A stretch of DNA of 64,000 nt from RGIG3178 sp942492795 (GTDB taxonomy: Bacteria > Bacillota > Clostridia > Christensenellales > QAND01), in the NCBI GenBank assembly GCA_942492795.1, contig OW818639.1, positions 2,108,001-2,172,000 on the forward strand, given 5' to 3'. Positions 9,190-18,321 of the stretch are shown here, piece after piece. The notes below the pieces were generated by a model. It searched no databases. It worked only from the letters and a program-made list of their open reading frames with translations, and had not been told where the DNA came from. Position numbers and translations under genes: made by a program. The first letter of the stretch is position 1. Each line of letters begins with the position of its first letter.

Positions 9190-9346
9190 TTTGTTCCTCC
9201 GCCTTTGCCATATTCCAAAACTATGTGCATGCATATCGATGAGTGCATCGATATGCTACTTTGAACAGGCAGACAGCCTTCAAGACAATTGCTTGCAGGC
9301 TGTCCATCCTATCCGCTTATCTGCGGCATGGATAGCCGCACTTTGT
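9190..9346 (-). other. dnaK-dnaJ intercistronic region with stacked stem-loops
   Basis: 157 bases hold three inverted repeats: a perfect 11-bp stem GCATATCGATG-AGTG-CATCGATATGC (9231-9256), GACAGCCT/AGGCTGTC (9272-9304), and CTATCC/GGATAG enclosing a GC-rich loop (about 9307-9333). None is followed by a T-run on the minus strand, so they are not classical terminators. They could be processing or stability elements that set the DnaK:DnaJ ratio; that role is inference. Confidence 0.55.
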
Positions 9347-11224
9347 TTACTTCTTGTCGTCGTCCACTACTTCGTAGTCGGCATCCACAACGTTGTCGCC
9401 GCCCGAAGCATTCTGACTCTGGCTCTCCGTGCCGGTATATGCTTGGTCATCCGGTCTCTGGTAGCTGTCTTCCGCATGGGCGCCGCCTGCTTGTGCATTG
9501 GGATCCTGCTGGTAGATCCGTCCAAACACTTCAAAGGATTTGTCCCTAAGTGTCGTCGTCTCCGACTTGATGGCATCGATATCCGTTCCGGCCAGCTTGG
9601 CTCTGAGGCTGCTTACGCCGTCTGCCATCGCTTTTTTATCCTCTTCCGGGATCTTGTCGCCAAGATCCTTGACGGTCTTTTCAATCTGATAGCAGATGGA
9701 GTCCGCATCGTTGCGCGCATCCACCTCTTCGCGTCTTCTCTTGTCTTCATCCGCAAACAGCGCAGCTTCATCCACGGCCTTTTTGATTTCGTCGTTGCTC
9801 ATTTTGGTGCTGGCCGTTATGGTGACTTTCTGCTGACGTCCGGTGCCAAGGTCCTTGGCCGATACGTTCACGATGCCGTTGGCATCGATATCAAACGTAA
9901 CTTCGATCTGCGGGATGCCGCGGGGTGCGGGTGCAATGCCGGAGAGCTGGAAGCGTCCCAGCGTCTTGTTGTAAGCCGCCATTTCGCGCTCGCCCTGAAG
10001 CACATGCACATCCACTGCGGTCTGCCCGTCTGCCGCGGTTGAGAAAATCTGGCTCTTTTTCGTGGGGATGGTGGTGTTCCGTTCGATGAGCTTTGTGAAC
10101 ACGCCGCCGATGGTTTCAATGCCCAACGACAACGGGGTTACATCCAGCAACAGGATGCCCGTAACCGTGCCGCCCAAAACACCGCCCTGGATCGCAGCGC
10201 CGATGGCAACGCACTCATCGGGGTTGATTCCCTTGAAAGGCTCTTTGCCCGTGATGCGCCTGACAGCATCCTGCACGGCTGGCGTACGGGTGGAACCGCC
10301 GACCAGAATGACTTTTTGAATGTCTTCCGGCTTCATGTTGGCGTCTTTAAGCGCCTGCAGCGTGGGGCCGACGGTCTTCTCGACCAAATCCGCGGTCAGC
10401 TCGTTGAACTTCGCACGTGTCAGCTGCATATCCAAATGCTTCGGGCCTTCCGTGATGAAAGGCAGATTGATGCTGGTGGAGGCCGTGCTGGACAATTCGA
10501 TCTTGGCCTTTTCAGCAGCTTCCTTCAGACGTTGCATCGCCATGCTGTCACGGGAAAGGTCAACGCCGTTGCTCTTTTTAAACTCGGAAACGATGTATTC
10601 CATGACGCGCTGATCGAAGTCGTCGCCGCCCAGACGGTTGTTGCCGTTGGTTGCCAGAACTTCAAACACGCCGTCACTTATTTCCAAAATCGATACGTCA
10701 AACGTGCCGCCGCCAAGGTCGTACACCAAAATGCGCCCGGTGCCTTCCTTGTCGAGTCCGTATGCCAACGCTGCCGCTGTCGGCTCGTTGATGATGCGAA
10801 GCACGTTTAATCCAGCAATGGTGCCGGCGTCTTTGGTCGCCTGGCGCTGTGCGTCCGAGAAATAAGCCGGGACGGTAATGACAGCGTCGGTGACCGGGCC
10901 GCCCAGATACGCTTCGGCATCCGCTTTAAGCTTTTGCAGTATCATCGCCGAAATTTCCTGCGGTGTGTATACTTTATCGTCAATGCGGATCTTACGATCA
11001 TAGCCCATGTCTCTTTTTATGCTGGAGATGGTGCGCTCAGGGTTGGTAATGGCTTGCCTTTTGGCGATCTGTCCGACCAGACGCTCTCCGCTTCTGCTAA
11101 ATCCGACAACAGACGGCGTTGTGCGGGATCCTTCGGAATTGGGGATTACAACAGGTTCCCCGCCCTCCATGACCGCTACGCAGCTGTTTGTAGTTCCTAA
11201 ATCGATTCCGATGATATGTGACAT
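9347..11224 (-). CDS. dnaK: Chaperone protein DnaK (Hsp70)
   Basis: ATP-dependent Hsp70 chaperone, 625 residues. The nucleotide-binding domain starts GIDLGTTNSCVAVMEGG and contains VYDLGGGTFDVSIL and VGGSTRTPAVQ. The substrate-binding domain begins near residue 385 (DVTPLSLGIET), and the helical lid ends in an acidic DADYEVVDDDKK tail. It lacks the insertion in the nucleotide-binding domain found in Gram-negative DnaK, as expected for Firmicutes. The ATG at 11224 follows AGGAGG. It lies 43 bases after grpE in the HrcA-controlled operon. Confidence 0.98.
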   Translation of the reverse strand: MSHIIGIDLGTTNSCVAVMEGGEPVVIPNSEGSRTTPSVVGFSRSGERLVGQIAKRQAITNPERTISSIKRDMGYDRKIRIDDKVYTPQEISAMILQKLKADAEAYLGGPVTDAVITVPAYFSDAQRQATKDAGTIAGLNVLRIINEPTAAALAYGLDKEGTGRILVYDLGGGTFDVSILEISDGVFEVLATNGNNRLGGDDFDQRVMEYIVSEFKKSNGVDLSRDSMAMQRLKEAAEKAKIELSSTASTSINLPFITEGPKHLDMQLTRAKFNELTADLVEKTVGPTLQALKDANMKPEDIQKVILVGGSTRTPAVQDAVRRITGKEPFKGINPDECVAIGAAIQGGVLGGTVTGILLLDVTPLSLGIETIGGVFTKLIERNTTIPTKKSQIFSTAADGQTAVDVHVLQGEREMAAYNKTLGRFQLSGIAPAPRGIPQIEVTFDIDANGIVNVSAKDLGTGRQQKVTITASTKMSNDEIKKAVDEAALFADEDKRRREEVDARNDADSICYQIEKTVKDLGDKIPEEDKKAMADGVSSLRAKLAGTDIDAIKSETTTLRDKSFEVFGRIYQQDPNAQAGGAHAEDSYQRPDDQAYTGTESQSQNASGGDNVVDADYEVVDDDKK

Positions 11225-11267
11225 TCTTGTGTCCTCCTAATCTATTTTTGAAGTAAATAACACTAAT

Positions 11268-11879
11268 TTATACATACACCTTTACGGTGGCGTATCTTAA
11301 AACCTGGCCTTTGTAGAGGTATCCGTTCTGCAGCACCTGCGCCACGGTATCCTTTTGAGCTTCGTCTTGACAAGGCTCCTGGACGACCGCCGCATGCAGG
11401 TTGGGATCAAAGGGTTTGCCCAACACATCCATTACCTGCAACCCTTTCTTTTCAAAGGACGCCATCAGGGTCGTGAAAACCATTTCCAGTCCCTGTGCCA
11501 CGGAATCCGAACCTTCTTCGCGCGCGATGCTCAGTGCGCGATCCAGGCTGTCCAACGTTGGCAACAGAAGGCGCAGCGTTTCCATAGTACCTTCATCACG
11601 GGCGGACGCCAATTCTGACGTTGACCGTTTACGGTAGTTGTCGAACTCGGATTTCAAATGGATTAATTGATTCTGGTGCTGCTCCGCTTTTTGATTGGCA
11701 CCCTCAAGGGCACGCGAGAGCGTGTCGCACTGGCGAAGCGCTTCCATCATCTGTTGAGCCGCCAGTTGCGCACCTTGTTTGAGCGCTTCAACGTCGACCT
11801 GTTCTTTGGGTGTTTGTTCGTTCGGTTCCTGTACCATTTCCTCGTTCGTTAACTCCCTGTCTTCTTTTGCTTTTTTCAC
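11268..11879 (-). CDS. grpE: Nucleotide exchange factor GrpE
   Basis: Exchange factor that releases ADP from DnaK. 203 residues: an acidic disordered N-terminus (about 1-40), a long dimerising helix with heptad pattern (about 40-105, including HLKSEFDNYRKRS) and a C-terminal beta domain ending GYLYKGQVLRYATVKVYV, characteristic of GrpE. It lies 12 bases after hrcA and is followed by dnaK. Confidence 0.97.
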   Translation of the reverse strand: MKKAKEDRELTNEEMVQEPNEQTPKEQVDVEALKQGAQLAAQQMMEALRQCDTLSRALEGANQKAEQHQNQLIHLKSEFDNYRKRSTSELASARDEGTMETLRLLLPTLDSLDRALSIAREEGSDSVAQGLEMVFTTLMASFEKKGLQVMDVLGKPFDPNLHAAVVQEPCQDEAQKDTVAQVLQNGYLYKGQVLRYATVKVYV

Positions 11880-11891
11880 TTTGTTTCCTCC

Positions 11892-12902
11892 TCAGCCTGA
11901 GAGTATATCTTCCAGCGCCTTGCTGATGTGATGCATGATGGCAACAACACGCCCGTAATCCATTCGTGTGGGGCCGATAATGCCGAAGCTGCCGACGCTC
12001 TTGCCTCCTATGGTATAGGTTGCTGTTACGACGCTGGCATCCTTGAGTGATTCATCCTCGTTTTCCCGCCCGATGGAGATGGTCATCTCCATGTCTTTCG
12101 CTTTTGAAAGCATCCGGTAAAACATATCTCTGCTGTCCATCGCTTCCAGAAACGATTTTGCACGCTCTATGTTTGCGTATTCATGATGCTTGAACAGATT
12201 TTGCCGTCCGTCAAAGTATACGTCGCGAACAGGGTCGGATGATTTTATAACACCGAGGAGCGAATCAAATATCTGCTCCTGCACATCCAGCTCAATGCCG
12301 ATCCTCTCGAGGATCGCCGGCATTTCATCCACTGTCCTGCCGCGCATGTGCTGCGTCAATGCGTTTGAGATTCTATCCAAGTGCCTCTCGTCCATTTGCA
12401 TCGGCACGTTGATGATTGCGTCTTTGACGATTCCTTCGCTGGTTACCAATATCGCAATGGCACGCCCCGGATTGATCGGAATCAGGCGTATCTGTGAAAA
12501 CGTAACGCTTTGCAGCTGGGGGGGCAGAATCATGGCCACATAATCCGTCATATCGCTTAAAAGACGCGCTGTTGTGGCAATTGCCTCGTGCATTTCGCGT
12601 TTGCGTACATTGTAGTAGCTTCGAATGGTTTCCGCTTCTTCCTGTGTGATGCGCTGCACCTTCAAAAAGCGATCCACATACAGGCGGTAAGCCAAATCCG
12701 AAGGGATCCGGCCAGCGCTGGTGTGCGGCTGCGTCAGAAAGCCCATCTCCTCCAAGTCGCTCATTTCATTGCGAATGGTAGCCGGGCTAAGCTCACCATC
12801 CCACATCCGCGAGATGGTTCTTGATCCTATAGGGATTCCGGAAGCGATATAATCGTCTACGATCGCCAACATAATCCGTAGTTTTCTTTCATTTAAGTTC
12901 AT
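11892..12902 (-). CDS. hrcA: Heat-inducible transcription repressor HrcA
   Basis: Represses the dnaK and groE operons by binding CIRCE operators; activity depends on GroEL in studied relatives. 336 residues from ATG 12902, which gives the family start MNLNERKLRIMLAIVDDYI. The N-terminal winged helix includes IPIGSRTIS and SPATIRNEMSDLEEMGFL, followed by HTSAGRIPSDLAYRLYVD, an HrcA hallmark. The ribosome site directly before this ATG is weak. A TTG at 12980 would add 26 Arg- and Cys-rich residues, but the strong GGAAGGAGG at about 12967 would then lie inside the gene. The start is therefore moderately sure, the family certain. Confidence 0.95.
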   Translation of the reverse strand: MNLNERKLRIMLAIVDDYIASGIPIGSRTISRMWDGELSPATIRNEMSDLEEMGFLTQPHTSAGRIPSDLAYRLYVDRFLKVQRITQEEAETIRSYYNVRKREMHEAIATTARLLSDMTDYVAMILPPQLQSVTFSQIRLIPINPGRAIAILVTSEGIVKDAIINVPMQMDERHLDRISNALTQHMRGRTVDEMPAILERIGIELDVQEQIFDSLLGVIKSSDPVRDVYFDGRQNLFKHHEYANIERAKSFLEAMDSRDMFYRMLSKAKDMEMTISIGRENEDESLKDASVVTATYTIGGKSVGSFGIIGPTRMDYGRVVAIMHHISKALEDILSG

Positions 12903-12986
12903 GGTAATCTGCAGACATGGATGAACGCTGTATCCTATAAAGCAACACGTTCTTCGCCTCCGCAACCTCCTTCCGATCAAATTCTG

Positions 12987-13013
12987 TTAGCACTCTCATG
13001 GTTTGAGTGCTAA
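12987..13013 (-). promoter_or_regulatory. CIRCE operator of the hrcA-dnaK operon
   Basis: Perfect CIRCE inverted repeat TTAGCACTC-N9-GAGTGCTAA, the HrcA binding site. It lies just downstream of the -10 element, at the expected transcription start, so HrcA would autoregulate this operon. Confidence 0.97.
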
Positions 13014-13020
13014 CATTGTG

Positions 13021-13049
13021 AGCATAGCACCACTTTCAGACATTGTCAA
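13021..13049 (-). promoter_or_regulatory. Sigma-A-type promoter of hrcA operon
   Basis: On the minus strand TTGACA (13044-13049), a 17-base spacer and TATGCT (13021-13026). This is a near-consensus vegetative promoter feeding directly into the CIRCE element. Confidence 0.88.
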
Positions 13050-13078
13050 TATTTTGCAGTGAAATATCATCATCCATA

Positions 13079-13148
13079 CCGAAAAAAAACGGGACTTTCT
13101 TTTGCGCCGTTGCAACTGTTAACAGCAAACAAAAGATCAACCCGATTT
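13079..13148 (-). terminator. Intrinsic terminator after hemW
   Basis: On the minus strand CGGG and TCTTTTG pair with CAAAAGA and CCCG around an inner hairpin (TTGC-TGTTAACAG-TTGCAA region), followed by eight T residues. It ends the lepA-hemW transcript before the hrcA promoter. Confidence 0.7.
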
Positions 13149-13175
13149 TGGCGTAAACAGTACGATGGAAATATT

Positions 13176-14333
13176 TTACGGCAGCATAAACAACTGTAAA
13201 AGACTGTTTTGCAGAAGCAGTCCCCGGCTGTTAAAGAAGAAGCGTGAAGGAGTCAGCTCCGCCAATCCCAGCTGAAGCGCCTGCGTGATCGCCTCTTTAT
13301 ACACATCTTCAAACCTTATCCCAAAGCGGTTTTGGAAGTCGCTGAGCTGCAATCCGTCCGCGAGCCGCGTTGTGAGCATGATGTATTCGAACAAAGCCTC
13401 CTGCCCCGAAACCTCGTCCACCTGTTTGGTTGGACCGTTTTTTAGATAGGAATCCAGGTCTTCCCCGTTTCCGGTGCGAATAACAGATCCGTTCCGGCGC
13501 TTTGCGCTGTGCGCCGCAACGCCAAAACCAGCGTAGTTATCCTGCTGCCAATAATGCAGGTTGTGGCGCGATTCAAACCCCTCTTTGGCATAATTGCTTA
13601 TCTCGTAACGCCGCAGGCCGTATTCTTTGACAAGGTCCTCCAGATTCATAAACATATCTGCCGCTTCATCCTCATCGGGCGTGGGCAGATGTCCGTTGCG
13701 GATATTTTCATACAGATGTGTTCCCTCTTCCAGGGTGAGCGCATAACAGGACAAATGCTCAATTCCCAAATCCAGCACGTGGCGGGCGTTGTGCAAAAAA
13801 TCTTCGGTGCGTTGCCCCGGCAAGTTATAGATCAGGTCCACATTGATATTGCATATACCCGCCATGCGGGCATAGTCGATGGCGTTTTGGGCATCCGGCC
13901 AAGAATGCGCACGGCCCAACATGCGAAGTTCCTCTTCCCGAACGCTTTGCACGCCAAAAGACAGGCGGTTGACGCCCGCCATATGATAATCATACGCTTT
14001 TTGGGGCGTAAAAGATTCAGGATTGGCTTCAACCGTGACTTCACGATCGTTCTCAAACCGGTATAGTTCAAATGCCTTTTCGATCAATCGAGCAATATGC
14101 GGAAGAGGCAGAACAGAAGGGGTACCGCCGCCGATGAACAGCGAATCAAAGCGTTGATCGCTCCAGGCACTGTGCCCATCCTCCATCTCCCTGACAAGCA
14201 TGGGAACATAGCTTTTGATGCGGGCATCCCTGGAACCTTTTACCGGTACCGAAACAAACGAACAGTATTTGCATTTTGAAATACAAAAGGGGATGTGGAG
14301 ATACATCCCCGCCAAGGTTTCATTATCCATCAA
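13176..14333 (-). CDS. hemW: Radical SAM heme chaperone HemW
   Basis: HemN-like radical-SAM protein, 385 residues. The cluster motif is Cys17-x3-Cys21-x2-Cys24 in IPFCISKCKYCSF, followed by IGGGTPSVLP and the HemN-type C-terminal domain. HemW relatives bind heme and act as heme chaperones rather than as coproporphyrinogen dehydrogenases. Location right after lepA is the common Firmicute arrangement and supports HemW over HemN. Its ATG overlaps the lepA stop by 4 bases. Confidence 0.92.
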   Translation of the reverse strand: MMDNETLAGMYLHIPFCISKCKYCSFVSVPVKGSRDARIKSYVPMLVREMEDGHSAWSDQRFDSLFIGGGTPSVLPLPHIARLIEKAFELYRFENDREVTVEANPESFTPQKAYDYHMAGVNRLSFGVQSVREEELRMLGRAHSWPDAQNAIDYARMAGICNINVDLIYNLPGQRTEDFLHNARHVLDLGIEHLSCYALTLEEGTHLYENIRNGHLPTPDEDEAADMFMNLEDLVKEYGLRRYEISNYAKEGFESRHNLHYWQQDNYAGFGVAAHSAKRRNGSVIRTGNGEDLDSYLKNGPTKQVDEVSGQEALFEYIMLTTRLADGLQLSDFQNRFGIRFEDVYKEAITQALQLGLAELTPSRFFFNSRGLLLQNSLLQLFMLP

Positions 14334-16135
14334 TCCATCTTCAGCACGGACAAAAACGCTTCGCTCGGCACTTCCACGCTGCCTATCTGCCGCATGCGCT
14401 TTTTCCCTTCTTTCTGCTTTTCCAAAAGTTTCTTCTTTCTGGTGATATCACCGCCATAGCATTTCGCCAGAACGTCTTTGCGCACTGCTTTTACCGTTTC
14501 CCGCGCTATGACCTTTCCGCCGATCGCCGCCTGGATCGGAATCTCAAACATCTGCCGCGGTATGGCTTCCCTAAGTTTTTCCGCAATGGACCGGCCGCGT
14601 GCATATGCCCTTTCCCTGTGAACGATGATGGACAGCGCGTCACAGATTTCGCCGTTAAGCAGTATGTCCAGTTTTGCCAAATCGCTTTGTTCATAGCCGG
14701 AAAGTTCATAGTCAAAGCTCGCATATCCGCGCGAACGCGACTTGAGCGCATCGAAAAAGTCGTAGATGATTTCGTTGAGCGGCAGATGATAATGCAACGT
14801 CATCCTTTTCGCGTCCAGGTATTTCATGTCTACGAACGTACCGCGTTTTTCCTGGCACAGCTCCATCACGGCGCCCGTATAGTCGTTTGGCACCATAATG
14901 GAAGCGTTTACCATCGGTTCTTCCATAAAATCGATCTCGGATATCTGCGGCAGATTGGTCGGATTGTCGATGACCTTCTCGCTCCCGTCGGTAAGATGGA
15001 TGCGATAGGCAACAGAAGGCGCCGTCGTGATGATATCAAGATCGAACTCCCGTTCCAGGCGCTCCTGGATGATCTCCATGTGCAGCAGTCCCAAAAAGCC
15101 GCACCGATAGCCAAAACCAAGCGCAACGGACGATTCCGGTTCATAGAATACCGACGCGTCGTTGAGCTGCAGTTTTTCAAGCGCATCTTTCAGATCGTCG
15201 TAATTGGCGCGGTCCGCCGGATATATGCCGCAGAATACCATCGGATTGGCACGCTTGTATCCGGGCATGGGCTGTGCGGCAGGACGCCTCGCATCGGTGA
15301 TGGTTTCCCCGACGCGCGTATCCGCAACGTTTTTGATAGAAGCCACGATATAGCCGACATCCCCCGCCATCAGTTCCTCGCATGGCTGCATCTGCGGCGT
15401 AAAATAGCCTACCTCCGTCACGTCGAATTCCTTGTTGTTGTTCATCATGCGGATGCGGGTACCGATCTTGCAACTGCCGTCGAAAACGCGCACGAAGGAG
15501 ATTGCGCCCTTGTAATTGTCATAGAACGAATCAAAGATCAGCGCCTTGAGCGGTTCATCCAAATCGCCTTTCGGTGACGGGATCACGTCCTTGATGCGCT
15601 CAAGCACCTGTTCGACGTTTAGTCCGGTCTTGGCACTGATAAGCGGACAAGCTTCGCAATCCAACCCGATGACATCCTCTATTTCCGTTTTAACGGTATC
15701 GGGCATAGCGCTTGGCAAATCAATCTTGTTGATGACCGGCATCACTTCAAGGTCATGATCCAAGGCCATGTAGACGTTGGCCAGCGTCTGCGCTTCGATT
15801 CCCTGCGTGGCATCCACCACGAGGACCGCGCCTTCGCATGCCGCCAAAGACCGCGAGACTTCATAGGTGAAATCGACATGCCCCGGCGTGTCGATCAGAT
15901 TGTAGACGTATGTATTCCCATCCTGCGCCGTATAGAGCATGCGCACGCTCTGGCTTTTGATGGTGATGCCGCGTTCCTTTTCGATATCCATGGTATCCAA
16001 AAGCTGTTCCTGCATATCGCGATGCTGAACGGTGCCCGTCAATTCGATAAGCCGGTCCGCCAGCGTGCTCTTGCCATGGTCTATATGGGCTATGATGCAA
16101 AAATTGCGTATGTTCTTCTGATGCTGCGTATTCAT
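14330..16135 (-). CDS. lepA: Elongation factor 4 (LepA)
   Basis: Translational GTPase that acts on stalled or mistranslocated ribosomes. 601 residues. GTPase motifs are AHIDHGKST (about 16-24), DTPGHVDF and NKIDLP. The C-terminus has the LepA-specific basic domain (ITRKKKLLEKQKEGKKRMRQ split over the terminal helix, ending SEAFLSVLKMD). The ATG at 16135 follows CAGGAGGATCT. Co-transcribed with hemW. Confidence 0.97.
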   Translation of the reverse strand: MNTQHQKNIRNFCIIAHIDHGKSTLADRLIELTGTVQHRDMQEQLLDTMDIEKERGITIKSQSVRMLYTAQDGNTYVYNLIDTPGHVDFTYEVSRSLAACEGAVLVVDATQGIEAQTLANVYMALDHDLEVMPVINKIDLPSAMPDTVKTEIEDVIGLDCEACPLISAKTGLNVEQVLERIKDVIPSPKGDLDEPLKALIFDSFYDNYKGAISFVRVFDGSCKIGTRIRMMNNNKEFDVTEVGYFTPQMQPCEELMAGDVGYIVASIKNVADTRVGETITDARRPAAQPMPGYKRANPMVFCGIYPADRANYDDLKDALEKLQLNDASVFYEPESSVALGFGYRCGFLGLLHMEIIQERLEREFDLDIITTAPSVAYRIHLTDGSEKVIDNPTNLPQISEIDFMEEPMVNASIMVPNDYTGAVMELCQEKRGTFVDMKYLDAKRMTLHYHLPLNEIIYDFFDALKSRSRGYASFDYELSGYEQSDLAKLDILLNGEICDALSIIVHRERAYARGRSIAEKLREAIPRQMFEIPIQAAIGGKVIARETVKAVRKDVLAKCYGGDITRKKKLLEKQKEGKKRMRQIGSVEVPSEAFLSVLKMD

Positions 16136-16356
16136 AGATCCTCCTGCTGTGTGCTTTTATCATAGAAGAACTTCCCGATAAAAGCAACCGATCCGTCTGT
16201 CAAAATACCGGTGATTGATCAAAAGGAAGACAATGGTCCAAACGCAGTCTTTTGTATTGCGGCGTTTTGGATTATAATGGGTGCAATCAAATAAATATAC
16301 CGTCCGCGATACAGCGGAGCATACCGAAACGAGTCAAATTATCAGGGAGGTACTTT

Positions 16357-16965
16357 ATGAAAGATCTTGACCAAATGGCGGAAAAACTGCAAAGGCACAA
16401 TTTCGACGCACAGGTGGTAGACAATGCACAGGAAGCCATCAAAGCCGTTTTAAGCCTTATTCCCGACGACGCCTCGGTTGGCTTCGGCGGGTCCGCCACG
16501 GTGCGGGACCTTGGCTTATACGAAACACTTAAAGAAATGGGCCACGACGTTTTCTGGCACTGGATGGTAGAGTCAAAGGATATGGGCACCATGCGCAAAA
16601 TGGCCGCTAGCGCAGATTATTATCTGCTTTCCGCCAACGCTTTGACGGAAGAAGGCGAGATCATCAATACAGACGGAGCGGGAAACCGCGTTGCCTCGAT
16701 GTTCTACGGTCCAAAAAACGTCATCTTTGTCATCGGCAAAAACAAACTCGTCGCGGATTACGAAGCTGCCATCAACCGGATCCGCAACGTCGCCTCCCCG
16801 CTCAACGCAAAACGGCTAAACCTGTCCACGCCCTGCGCCATCCTCGGGTATTGCACCGATTGTTCGCATCCGCAGCGCATGTGCCACATAACCGGCGTCC
16901 TTCACCGTCCGACCAGCGGGGTTAAAATGCATGTCCTGTTGGTCAATGAGGATTTGGGATTTTAA
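16357..16965 (+). CDS. LUD-domain protein (lactate-utilisation LutC/DUF162-like)
   Basis: A 202-residue LUD-domain protein. The family includes LutC/YkgG proteins of lactate oxidation, but many stand-alone members have unknown roles. Visible features are VGFGGSATVRDLGL (about residues 41-54), a long alpha/beta core, and a C-terminal Cys-rich stretch PCAILGYCTDCSHPQRMCHIT that could bind metal or an iron-sulfur cluster. The ATG at 16357 has AGGGAGG seven bases before it; the longer frame from 16252 precedes the ribosome site. No lutA/lutB partners are nearby, so a lactate role is not supported here. A TATAAT at 16273-16278 may be its -10. Confidence 0.82.
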   Translation: MKDLDQMAEKLQRHNFDAQVVDNAQEAIKAVLSLIPDDASVGFGGSATVRDLGLYETLKEMGHDVFWHWMVESKDMGTMRKMAASADYYLLSANALTEEGEIINTDGAGNRVASMFYGPKNVIFVIGKNKLVADYEAAINRIRNVASPLNAKRLNLSTPCAILGYCTDCSHPQRMCHITGVLHRPTSGVKMHVLLVNEDLGF

Positions 16966-17051
16966 ACGTATCCTTCCCTTTTGACGCATCCGTCGATTTT
17001 GAACGGCAGATCGTTTCACAAGCCTATATTGCGTCAGAGCAGTATTTAATC

Positions 17052-17087
17052 CACAAAAAAACAAGCCTTAAGGCTTGTTTTTTGTTT
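17052..17087. terminator. Bidirectional terminator between LUD gene and folC
   Basis: Perfect palindrome CAAGCCTTAAGGCTTG (17062-17077) is flanked by AAAAAAA on the left and TTTTTTG on the right, serving both converging genes. Confidence 0.88.
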
Positions 17088-18317
17088 TCACTTTGCCTGG
17101 TCAAGATGCAGCGCCGATGGCAGATACAAGGAACCTGCGATCACGACCAGTCCGTTTTCGCCCGCCAGCCGCTTTGCTTCCAAAAGTGCCGCCTCCGGCG
17201 GCGTTATCGCAGCCGCGTTGTGATACAACAGAGCCAGTTTGTCCGCCGGCATAGCCCTGTGGTAGTCGATCTGTGTCGCCACCACATCGTCAAACGCACC
17301 GTTTAGACATGCTGCGACGGCATGCGTGTCCTTGTCTGTCATCATGCCGATCAACAGGACGACACGCCTGTTTCCGCGCAGTTCCGCCAACGCTTCCTTG
17401 AGGGAGGCTGCTCCTTCCGGGTTGTGCGCGCCGTCGATTAAAAGCGAAGGATTCCCTTCCACCCATTGCAGCCGTCCGGCCCATGTCGTGTTCCAAAGCC
17501 CTTGTCGCACGGCAGATTCGTCGATTTTAAAACCCGCGCCGTTGAGCTTCTGTGCAGCGTATGCAGCCGTCCAGGCGTTTTGCACCTGATAGCCGCCCAG
17601 CATGCGGATGCGGACATCCGTCATGCTGCAATCGGATCTGTTTGCGTCGAAGCTCTGCATCCCTTCGCCTTTGTGCCTTATGACGGTACTGTCGGACAAA
17701 TCGTACAACGGCGCTCGGGCATTGCGGCAAATTTCCGCAAAGGCTTTCCGGGCTTCGGGATCCACGCCGGGGGACAGCACAAAGGGCACGCCTTCTTTTG
17801 CGATGCCCGCTTTTTGCTGCGCGATTTTTTCAAGCGTGCTGCCAAGCATTTTGCAATGGTCAAAACCGATGGTTCCTGTGATGCAAAGAGACGGCCATAG
17901 GATATTGGTTGCATCCATCGTGCCGCCGATTCCCGTTTCCAATACCGCGATGTCAACGTTTTCCTGTTCGTAGTATCGAAGCGCGGCATACAGATAGGCT
18001 TCAAACAACTTGATCTTCGGATGCTTCTCGTAAGCTTCCTTTACAAGACGGTCCAAAAGTTCCTGCGGTATTTCCTCATCGCCGATACGGATCCGTTCGG
18101 TTTCACGGTACAGGTGCGGGGATGTGAACCACCCTGTCCGGTATCCCGAAGCCGTCAGGATCGATTGCATATACGCACAGAGCGAGCCCTTGCCGTTCGT
18201 TCCGGAAACATGCACGAACGGGTATGCGTCGTACAATCCGTCGATGCCCAATAGATTGGAAAGCGGCAGATACCGCTTCCTTTGTACTTCAGTCCAATGT
18301 TGTGGATATGCATGCAT
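17088..18317 (-). CDS. folC: Folylpolyglutamate synthase / dihydrofolate synthase
   Basis: Mur-ligase-like enzyme that adds glutamate to folates and, in bifunctional members, to dihydropteroate. 409 residues. Motifs are the P-loop VSGTNGKGS (about 38-46), TSPHL, the LETGIGGTMDATN segment, the GFDHCKMLG loop (family TSIGLDH...LG) and IDGAHNPEG. It starts 5 bases after the valS stop, so it is co-transcribed with valS under the T-box. Bifunctionality cannot be decided from sequence alone. Confidence 0.92.
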   Translation of the reverse strand: MHAYPQHWTEVQRKRYLPLSNLLGIDGLYDAYPFVHVSGTNGKGSLCAYMQSILTASGYRTGWFTSPHLYRETERIRIGDEEIPQELLDRLVKEAYEKHPKIKLFEAYLYAALRYYEQENVDIAVLETGIGGTMDATNILWPSLCITGTIGFDHCKMLGSTLEKIAQQKAGIAKEGVPFVLSPGVDPEARKAFAEICRNARAPLYDLSDSTVIRHKGEGMQSFDANRSDCSMTDVRIRMLGGYQVQNAWTAAYAAQKLNGAGFKIDESAVRQGLWNTTWAGRLQWVEGNPSLLIDGAHNPEGAASLKEALAELRGNRRVVLLIGMMTDKDTHAVAACLNGAFDDVVATQIDYHRAMPADKLALLYHNAAAITPPEAALLEAKRLAGENGLVVIAGSLYLPSALHLDQAK

Positions 18318-18321
18318 GGAT

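Noticed and set aside
16357..16965. Calling the LUD gene lutC
   Set aside because: No lutA or lutB neighbours and the Cys-rich tail differs from a typical LutC; only the domain can be supported.
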